From Flavobacteriaceae bacterium (GTDB lineage: Bacteria > Bacteroidota > Bacteroidia > Flavobacteriales > Flavobacteriaceae): a DNA stretch of 21,024 bases. Of this stretch, positions 16,298 through 21,024 are shown one piece after another. The first letter of the stretch is position 1; each line of letters opens with the position of its first letter. The stretch lies in assembly GCA_029238555.1 (NCBI GenBank), contig JAQWFV010000132.1, positions 1 to 21,024 on the forward strand, in the 5' to 3' direction. The notes beneath the pieces are model-generated. The model saw nothing but the letters and a program-made list of their open reading frames with translations. It had not been told where the DNA came from and did not search any database. A program made the translations under genes and the position numbers.

Positions 16298-16777
16298 TTA
16301 GAAGCTTATATCTACTGGTTTTTTGGCAAATTTTCTGGTGTCTTCCTTAGTAAGGACCTTAAAATCTGAGGCTTTTTCAACCGCATTAAATGCCTTCATA
16401 AACATTTCTGGGAGCGGGCTTAGGGCTCTAGATTCCATATCTATCCATGCGCCCATCATTTCGCAATGGGCAAAGTTCTTCCCCTTGTGATCGTAAAAGT
16501 TATGGTGAAATTCAAAGAACATTCCATCTTCGCTCAGCCCTTTTAATTCTAGGGAAACACGTACAGGCTTTCCCGGAAAAGCTTCCTTAAAATAATAGAT
16601 GTGCTCGTAAAAAACAACAGGCCCTAACTGGTGTGCCGCCATAGAAGCTTGATTAAAACCACATTCCATTAAGAAACCCATTCGGGTATGGCTCATAAAA
16701 TTTAAGTAAGAAGCGTTGGCTAAATGTCTATTAGCATCTAGGTCGCTCCAACGAATATCAAAGGATTTTGTGTACAT
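16298..16777 (-). CDS. Acyl-CoA thioesterase, 4HBT/hotdog family
   Basis: The 159-residue protein shows the 4-hydroxybenzoyl-CoA thioesterase (YbgC/FadM-type) signature near the N-terminus: R-W-S-D12-L-D14-A-N-R-H-L-A-N-A-S-Y-L. In that family the Asp of the D-x-D region is catalytic and the block corresponds to the usual T-D-x-D-x-x-G-H-V-N-N-x-x-Y. The rest fits a single hotdog domain. It would hydrolyse an acyl-CoA to free acid and CoA; the chain is unknown. The ATG at 16777 lies 34 bases after a TACTTTTG box. It is divergent from the nitronate monooxygenase gene, with a perfect 14-bp palindrome between them. Confidence 0.9.
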   Translation of the reverse strand: MYTKSFDIRWSDLDANRHLANASYLNFMSHTRMGFLMECGFNQASMAAHQLGPVVFYEHIYYFKEAFPGKPVRVSLELKGLSEDGMFFEFHHNFYDHKGKNFAHCEMMGAWIDMESRALSPLPEMFMKAFNAVEKASDFKVLTKEDTRKFAKKPVDISF

Positions 16778-16791
16778 TTATGGTATATTTG

Positions 16792-16805
16792 TTATGCATG
16801 CATAA
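16792..16805. promoter_or_regulatory. Perfect 14-bp palindrome in divergent promoter region
   Basis: TTATGCATGCATAA is its own reverse complement. It lies between the thioesterase start and its TACTTTTG box, and 47 bases upstream of the nitronate monooxygenase start. Such placement suits an operator for a dimeric regulator, but no regulator gene is adjacent. Confidence 0.35.
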
Positions 16806-16811
16806 TAAGTG

Positions 16812-16819
16812 CAAAAGTA
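16812..16819 (-). promoter_or_regulatory. Putative -7 box for the thioesterase gene
   Basis: The minus strand reads TACTTTTG, matching TAnnTTTG, 34 bases before the ATG. The -33 position has no clear TTG. Confidence 0.45.
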
Positions 16820-16852
16820 TTATTATTTATTTGAACTCCCTAAAAGTACATT

Positions 16853-17824
16853 ATGTCTGAAAAAGCGTCTTTTATAAATGATTTAAATCTCCCCGTGGTG
16901 GCAGCCCCTATGTTTTTAATCTCAAACCCTAATATGGTGATTGAATGCTGTAAAAATGGGATAGTAGGGACTTTTCCGGCCTTGAATCAGAGAACCAGTG
17001 AAGGCTTTGAAGCATGGATCATTGAAATTAAAGAGGCCTTAGCGGCATTTGAAAAAGAAACGGGTCAGAAAGCCGCTCCTTTTGGAGTGAACCTCATTGT
17101 GCACCCTACCAATCCTAGATTAGAAGCAGATGTGAAATTATGCATGAAACACCAGGTGCCGCTCGTGATCACCTCTCTGGGTGCAGTGTCTATGGTAGTA
17201 GACGCCATTCATTCTTACGGTGGATTGGTATTTCATGATATTATTAAAAAGAGACATGCAGAAAAAGCTGCTGAAGCTGGCGTAGATGGATTAATATTAG
17301 TCTCTGCAGGCGCTGGTGGTCATGGAGGATCCTTGAACCCTATGAGTTTAGTAGCTGAGGTCAAAGAGATTTTCAAAAAAACCATCTTACTTTCAGGATG
17401 TATTAGTACTGGAAAAGATGTGGCTTCTGCCCTACAAATGGGTGCAGACTTAGCCTATATGGGAACTCGATTTATCAATACCGATGAGAGCGTAGCTCCA
17501 GAGGCGTACAAAAAAATGATTGTAGACGCTGGGGCTAATGACGTGGTCTACACCGCAGCCATTTCTGGGGTTCACGCTAACTTTTTAGCAGCCAGTTTAG
17601 AGGCTGCTGGAATTACAGCAGAAGACCTTAAAAAAGATGTTAAAATAGATTTTGGAAAAGAATTAGATACAGAAGCGAAAGCTTGGAAAACCATCTGGTC
17701 TGCAGGACAAGGCGTCACCACTATCAAAGACAGTATTTCTGTGAAAGCGCTTGTTGAACGACTTAGGAGTGAGTTTATAGACGCCCTTAAATCTCAAGTA
17801 AGCTTACTGGAAAAATATCAGTAA
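16853..17824 (+). CDS. Nitronate monooxygenase-family flavoprotein
   Basis: The 323-residue protein is a TIM-barrel FMN enzyme of the 2-nitropropane dioxygenase/nitronate monooxygenase family. Visible marks are the N-terminal P-V-V-A-A-P-M-F block, the phosphate and catalytic block S-A-G-A-G-G-H157-G-G, and the FMN-binding block G-A-D-L-A-Y-M-G-T-R-F-I. The family oxidises alkyl nitronates to carbonyl compounds and nitrite; many homologues have unknown natural substrates, so the exact reaction is inferred. The ATG at 16853 gives the usual length. A strong terminator lies 26 bases after the stop. A weak promoter candidate (TATATTTG at 16784-16791) lies 61 bases upstream. Confidence 0.9.
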   Translation: MSEKASFINDLNLPVVAAPMFLISNPNMVIECCKNGIVGTFPALNQRTSEGFEAWIIEIKEALAAFEKETGQKAAPFGVNLIVHPTNPRLEADVKLCMKHQVPLVITSLGAVSMVVDAIHSYGGLVFHDIIKKRHAEKAAEAGVDGLILVSAGAGGHGGSLNPMSLVAEVKEIFKKTILLSGCISTGKDVASALQMGADLAYMGTRFINTDESVAPEAYKKMIVDAGANDVVYTAAISGVHANFLAASLEAAGITAEDLKKDVKIDFGKELDTEAKAWKTIWSAGQGVTTIKDSISVKALVERLRSEFIDALKSQVSLLEKYQ

Positions 17825-17849
17825 AAAATAACAATAATTTATAATTTTG

Positions 17850-17883
17850 AGCCCTTTTTGACCCGTCCAAAAAGGGCTTTTTT
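17850..17883 (+). terminator. Intrinsic terminator of the nitronate monooxygenase gene
   Basis: An 11-bp perfect stem (17850-17860 with 17868-17878) with a 7-base loop is followed by a run of T to 17883. It lies 26 bases after the stop codon. Confidence 0.92.
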
Positions 17884-17907
17884 ACTATATTCGTTTTTTA
17901 TTTATTA

Positions 17908-17927
17908 ATGTCTCAGCTTGGAGACAT
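17908..17927 (+). promoter_or_regulatory. Hairpin in the cytochrome c leader
   Basis: ATGTCTC and GAGACAT form a perfect 7-bp stem around the loop AGCTTG. It ends 22 bases before the lipoprotein start codon. No T-tract follows, so it is more likely a leader structure or operator than a terminator. Confidence 0.4.
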
Positions 17928-17949
17928 CTCAAAGTCAATACCCTATATT

Positions 17950-18429
17950 ATGAAAAAAGTATTATTTGCATTGTCTGCTGTATTTATATTAAACAGCTGT
18001 GGAGAGAGCAAGAAAAAAGAAGAAGGTGGTTTTCAAATGAACAGAACTAAAAAAGAAACCACCCTTAAAAAAGAAAAACAAGAAGTTCCTGTAGATTTAA
18101 ACAATAAAGGGATTGGTCCTGTTAAATCCGTTTCCCTGTCTGACACTTTAGACGCAGATATGGTCTCTTTGGGTCAAGAAATTTTTGAGGTAAAATGTAC
18201 TGCCTGTCATATGCCCAATCAAAGAATGATTGGTCCGGCTTTAGCAGGTACGCTGGAGAGAAGAAGTCCGGAGTGGGCCATGAATATGATTATGAACCCT
18301 ACCGAAATGATTAAAAAAGACCCTATCGCTAAAGCATTATTGAAGGAGTATAACAACGCTATTATGCTCAATCAAAATGTAAACCAACAAGATGCTAGGG
18401 CGCTTTTAGAATATATTAGATCGCTGTAA
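17950..18429 (+). CDS. Lipoprotein c-type cytochrome (monoheme)
   Basis: The 159-residue product begins with a lipoprotein signal peptide whose lipobox is L-N-S-C17, so it should be processed by LspA and anchored in a membrane outside the cytoplasm. A charged Lys/Glu linker (about 20-65) leads to a single cytochrome c domain with C83-T-A-C86-H87 for covalent heme; a late methionine such as Met139 (I-M-L-N-Q) could be the distal ligand. The domain resembles small electron-shuttle cytochromes that feed terminal reductases in Bacteroidota, but no reductase or oxidase gene is adjacent, so its partner is unknown. ATG 17950 was preferred over ATG 17908, because it gives a canonical lipobox distance and leaves the upstream hairpin in the leader. 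Confidence 0.93.
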   Translation: MKKVLFALSAVFILNSCGESKKKEEGGFQMNRTKKETTLKKEKQEVPVDLNNKGIGPVKSVSLSDTLDADMVSLGQEIFEVKCTACHMPNQRMIGPALAGTLERRSPEWAMNMIMNPTEMIKKDPIAKALLKEYNNAIMLNQNVNQQDARALLEYIRSL

Positions 18430-18448
18430 ATTCAAAGCAGCCTTGTTG

Positions 18449-18489
18449 TAAAATAAAGAGGCGGCCATTTTGGCCGCCCCTTTATTTTA
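18449..18489. terminator. Bidirectional terminator between cytochrome c and SulP genes
   Basis: An 8-bp GC-rich stem (18460-18467 with 18471-18478) is extended by one mismatch and ten AT-rich pairs (18449-18458 with 18480-18489). Both strands end in T-rich arms, so it can stop the cytochrome transcript and the opposing SulP transcript. Confidence 0.9.
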
Positions 18490-18506
18490 TAGTATGTTGA
18501 AAAATC

Positions 18507-20090
18507 CTAGATATCTGCAGCCACTTTATAGGTAGGGTCTTCTAGGACATTTACCTCAATTAAGGCATCGGCGTTGCGCAGCAAGGCCTTACAATCAGAA
18601 CTAAGGTGTTTTAAATGCACTTTCTTACCTACTTTTAAATAACGCTCTGTCATTTTATTGAGCGCCTCTATAGCAGACATATCTACCACCCTGCTCTCTT
18701 TGAAATCTATAATAATCTCCTCAGGGTCGTTGAGCACGTCAAATTTATCATTGAATGCCGTAATAGAACCAAAGAATAGTGGGCCGTATATTTCATAATG
18801 CTTTACCCCTTGTGCGTCTACTGTTTTTCTCGCCCTGATTCTCTTGGCATTGTCCCATGAGAAAACCAATGCAGAGATCACCACCCCAACGAGTACCGCT
18901 AAGGCTAAATTATGAAGGAATATAGTTACCAAGGTCACTAAAACCATCACCAATACATCTGATTTTGGCATTTTATTAAAGGTTTTTAAACTGGCCCACT
19001 CAAAGGTACCTACAGATACCATGATCATTAGTCCAGTTAATGCGGCCATGGGCATTTTTTCAATTAAGCCTGCCCCGAACATTATAAATACCAAAAGCAT
19101 TACGGAGGCTACAATTCCAGAAAGTCTTGCTCTAGCTCCGTTAGAGGTGTTAATTAAACTCTGACCAATCATGGCGCAGCCACCCATTCCAGAAAACAAT
19201 CCAGACAGTATATTCGCAGCTCCTTGGGCTACGGCTTCTTTATTCCCGCTCCCTCTGGTCTCGGTAATTTCATCTACAATATTTAAGGTCAATAAACTCT
19301 CTATTAGCCCTACTCCAGCCACAATAGCTGCGAAGGGAAAAATGATGCTTAGGGTTTCTAAGGTCCATGGAATTTCAGGAATGTGAAACGGGGGAAAGCC
19401 TCCTTTGATAGAGGCAATATCGCCAATAGTTCTGGTATCTATATCTAAAAAGAACACTATAGCAAAGACTGTTAAAATAGCCACTAAAGAAGCGGGTATG
19501 GCCTTACTGATCTTTGGTAAGCCCCAAATCATTAAGATGGTTAGCGCCACTAAACCCAATAGAACATACAAGGACTGCCCGGTGAGCCAGTCACCATTAG
19601 CATCTTGAAATTGAGCCATTTGAGACATGAAAATAATAATGGCTAGGCCGTTTACGAAACCGAAAATTACGGGATGGGGTACCAAGCGCATGAGTTTCCC
19701 TAATTTTAAGAACCCAGCCAATGACTGCATAATACCGGCTAAAATAACGGTAGCAAATACATATTCTACCCCGTAGTCCTTGGCTAGAGAAACAATCACC
19801 ACGGCCACTGCGCCAGTAGCACCTGAAATCATTCCAGGACGCCCACCAAAAATAGAGGTGACAAAACCCATTACAAAAGCGGCATATAGTCCTGTTAATG
19901 GAGAAAGTCCTGCAATCAGTGCAAATGCTATGGCCTCTGGTACCAAAGCAAGGGCTACTGTAAGTCCAGAAAGCACCTCGGTTTTATAATTTACTTTTTG
20001 GGAAAAATCGAAAAAATTGATGAATTTATTCAAGAGGATATTGTTTAAAGTGCTTATTAGTCGCTTTTTAGAAAGGGGCAAAAATAACAT
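18507..20090 (-). CDS. SulP-family anion transporter with STAS domain
   Basis: Up to 527 residues, matching the SulP/SLC26 family: a multi-span membrane domain (about 35-420) beginning with the signature L-V-P-E-A-I-A-F-A-L-I-A-G, followed by a cytoplasmic STAS domain (about 430-527, D-M-S-A-I-E-A-L). Members carry sulfate, bicarbonate or other anions; no sulfur-assimilation or carbonic-anhydrase gene is adjacent to choose between them. ATG 20090 is the only ATG near the N-terminus, but a TATTTTTGCCCC promoter element lies just inside that start. Initiation at TTG 20033 (N-K-F-I-N-F-F-D-F), giving 508 residues, is therefore plausible and places the start 41 bases after the element, similar to gdhA. 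The 3' end meets a bidirectional terminator. Confidence 0.93.
   Translation of the reverse strand: MLFLPLSKKRLISTLNNILLNKFINFFDFSQKVNYKTEVLSGLTVALALVPEAIAFALIAGLSPLTGLYAAFVMGFVTSIFGGRPGMISGATGAVAVVIVSLAKDYGVEYVFATVILAGIMQSLAGFLKLGKLMRLVPHPVIFGFVNGLAIIIFMSQMAQFQDANGDWLTGQSLYVLLGLVALTILMIWGLPKISKAIPASLVAILTVFAIVFFLDIDTRTIGDIASIKGGFPPFHIPEIPWTLETLSIIFPFAAIVAGVGLIESLLTLNIVDEITETRGSGNKEAVAQGAANILSGLFSGMGGCAMIGQSLINTSNGARARLSGIVASVMLLVFIMFGAGLIEKMPMAALTGLMIMVSVGTFEWASLKTFNKMPKSDVLVMVLVTLVTIFLHNLALAVLVGVVISALVFSWDNAKRIRARKTVDAQGVKHYEIYGPLFFGSITAFNDKFDVLNDPEEIIIDFKESRVVDMSAIEALNKMTERYLKVGKKVHLKHLSSDCKALLRNADALIEVNVLEDPTYKVAADI
20075..20086 (-). promoter_or_regulatory. Putative SulP promoter element TATTTTTGCCCC
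   Basis: The minus strand reads TATTTTTGCCCC, one base different from the elements before ileS and gdhA. It overlaps codons 2-6 of the longest SulP frame, which suggests that the transcript starts downstream of ATG 20090. Confidence 0.5.
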
Positions 20091-20188
20091 TTTTAAATGG
20101 AACTGAATGGCAATAATATATAAAGCATCCTGTTAAACCCTTATCAATTATCCAACTAATAGCCGCCTTAAGGATCAGAATTCAAAGC

Positions 20189-20223
20189 AAAAAAAAAACC
20201 CCAGGTCCTCACCCAGGGTTTTT
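20189..20223 (-). terminator. Orphan intrinsic terminator on the minus strand
   Basis: In minus-strand RNA the arms (20223-20211 and 20206-20194) form a continuous 13-bp stem with two adjacent G-U wobbles and the loop GAGG, followed by a ten-base T run when the stem's own five are included (20198-20189). On the plus strand the wobbles become C-A mismatches, so the minus strand is the functional one. No gene lies upstream on that strand before gpsA, which is on the plus strand. Confidence 0.8.
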
Positions 20224-20246
20224 GAATCAACTAATTCTAACCTAAA

Positions 20247-20254
20247 CAAAACTA
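20247..20254 (-). promoter_or_regulatory. Candidate -7 box for a short minus-strand RNA
   Basis: The minus strand reads TAGTTTTG, a TAnnTTTG match about 24 bases before the orphan terminator hairpin. A transcript from here would be roughly 50-55 bases. There is no clear -33 box, and chance matches are possible in AT-rich DNA. Confidence 0.3.
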
Positions 20255-20406
20255 AAATATAAGTATATTATAGCTATTTATTATATATCAATTTTCGTGC
20301 CAAACTCTAAGATCACCAAAACAATTTAAAGGAAATATTACTTTTTTATTCAAAAGACCGTTCTTGTATATTTGTACCTAGGCCACGTATAAGCCAAGAG
20401 AATTAT

Positions 20407-20414
20407 TAAATTTG
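20407..20414 (+). promoter_or_regulatory. Putative -7 box for gpsA
   Basis: TAAATTTG followed by CC lies 38 bases before the gpsA ATG, close to the spacing seen for gdhA and the thioesterase gene. An alternative TATATTTG lies at 20367-20374. Confidence 0.4.
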
Positions 20415-20452
20415 CCTGGGTGTTTATTTAATTGAAATCACTAAATTAAGGA

Positions 20453-21024
20453 ATGGAACAAATCAATACGTTTGCTGTAATTGGAGGAGGAAGCTGGGCT
20501 ACAGCGATTGTGAAAATGCTTACTGAAAACAACAATAAGGTCATATGGTATATGAGAAACTCAGAGGCCATTACGCACATTGAGGAAGAATTTCACAACC
20601 CCAACTATTTATCTGCTATTAGTTTTGACCTTCAATACTTGACTTTAACAGATCAAATTGACCAAGCTTTAAACGGGGCAGATGCTATTATTTTTGCCAT
20701 ACCCTCTGCATTTTTGGTTGCTGAAATGGCTAAATCTTCTGCTGTATTAAAAAATAAAATTGTTTTTTCTGCCATTAAAGGAATCATTCCAGAGTCCGGT
20801 AAAATTGTGGGAGAACATTTGCATGAAACCTATGGCATTCCTTTAGAACAAATTGGTATTATTACAGGACCTTGCCATGCAGAAGAGGTGGCCCTTGAAA
20901 GACTGTCCTTTTTAACCATCGCCTGTGCTAACTTAGAGACTGCCTCTCAAATGTCTAAAGCATTACAGAGCAGTTATATAAAAACAAAAATTTCAGACGA
21001 CATTATTGGGGCAGAATACGCCGC
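20453..21024 (+). CDS. gpsA: Glycerol-3-phosphate dehydrogenase [NAD(P)+], 5' part
   Basis: The first 190 codons are present; the gene runs off the right edge. The enzyme reduces dihydroxyacetone phosphate to sn-glycerol 3-phosphate, the backbone of phospholipids. The N-terminal Rossmann motif V-I-G-G-G-S-W-A-T-A is visible. So are the I-F-A-I-P-S-A block, the S-A-I-K-G-I block carrying the conserved lysine of the family's S-x-x-K-G pattern, and G-P-C-H-A-E-E-V-A, which aligns with the usual G-P-S-x-A-x-E-V. The family is about 330 residues long, so roughly 140 residues are missing. ATG 20453 follows a TAAATTTG box by 38 bases. Confidence 0.94.
   Translation, partial: MEQINTFAVIGGGSWATAIVKMLTENNNKVIWYMRNSEAITHIEEEFHNPNYLSAISFDLQYLTLTDQIDQALNGADAIIFAIPSAFLVAEMAKSSAVLKNKIVFSAIKGIIPESGKIVGEHLHETYGIPLEQIGIITGPCHAEEVALERLSFLTIACANLETASQMSKALQSSYIKTKISDDIIGAEYA

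Larger units (their letters stand above)
20091..20452. other. Intergenic region between SulP and gpsA genes (362 bases)
   Basis: This stretch separates two divergent genes. It contains an orphan minus-strand terminator (20189-20223), a candidate minus-strand -7 box TAGTTTTG (20254-20247), and two plus-strand -7 candidates for gpsA (20367-20374 and 20407-20414). From 20185 to 20452 the minus strand has no ATG, and no tRNA was recognised. The middle (about 20225-20350) is very AT-rich. Confidence 0.7.

Noticed and set aside
17842..17849. TAATTTTG match just before the nitronate monooxygenase terminator
   Set aside because: A promoter here would start directly into the terminator hairpin; it is more likely a chance match in AT-rich DNA.
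1..21024. CRISPR arrays, insertion sequences, tRNA genes, attachment sites or defence genes
   Set aside because: No repeated spacers, transposase motifs, terminal repeats, tRNA-like folds or defence domains were found on reading both strands.

Overview
The window looks like a chromosomal segment of a marine-type flavobacterium (Bacteroidota, Flavobacteriia). The base composition is low in GC. The operon ileS - dksA/TraR - lspA, a TonB-dependent receptor with an N-terminal carboxypeptidase-like domain, a patatin fused to an outer-membrane barrel, a lipobox cytochrome c, and promoter -7 boxes of the Bacteroidota type TAnnTTTG all point the same way. Shine-Dalgarno sequences are not evident, as is usual in that phylum. 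No tRNA, rRNA, CRISPR array, insertion sequence or prophage gene was seen.

Layout. Positions 1-3957 (minus) hold uvrC followed by a patatin/Omp85-type outer-membrane phospholipase, overlapping by 17 bases; the patatin gene runs off the left edge. A divergent promoter region separates uvrC from 5-formyltetrahydrofolate cyclo-ligase (plus, 4022-4585), which meets lspA tail to tail with interlocked stop codons. Positions 4582-14938 (minus), read in transcription order, are: a DinB-like protein, NADP-glutamate dehydrogenase with a strong terminator, recO, a TonB-dependent receptor overlapping recO by 17 bases, then the tight unit ileS - dksA-like - small exported beta-rich protein - lspA. Positions 15008-16272 (plus) carry an ArsC/Spx-like protein and an EamA transporter, overlapping by one base. 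A thioesterase (minus) and a nitronate monooxygenase (plus) are divergent around a 14-bp palindrome. Next come a lipoprotein cytochrome c (plus), a bidirectional terminator, a SulP anion transporter (minus), a 362-base intergenic region with an orphan minus-strand terminator, and gpsA (plus), cut by the right edge.

Most of this is housekeeping: DNA repair (uvrC, recO), translation (ileS), lipoprotein maturation (lspA), folate, nitrogen and lipid metabolism, and transport. I found no multi-gene system that is clearly new. The observations most worth following are an isoleucyl-tRNA synthetase whose HIGH signature reads G-I-H-H, an arrangement reported for mupirocin hyper-resistant type 2 enzymes; an orphan terminator whose base pairing shows it works on the minus strand, suggesting a small non-coding RNA or a SulP leader; and a nearly identical 12-base promoter element TA(A/T)TTTTGCCCC before ileS, gdhA and the SulP gene, which also argues that some longest-frame starts are too long. 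Starts were corrected for ileS, dksA, recO, the TonB receptor, cytochrome c and the cyclo-ligase for the reasons given in each entry.
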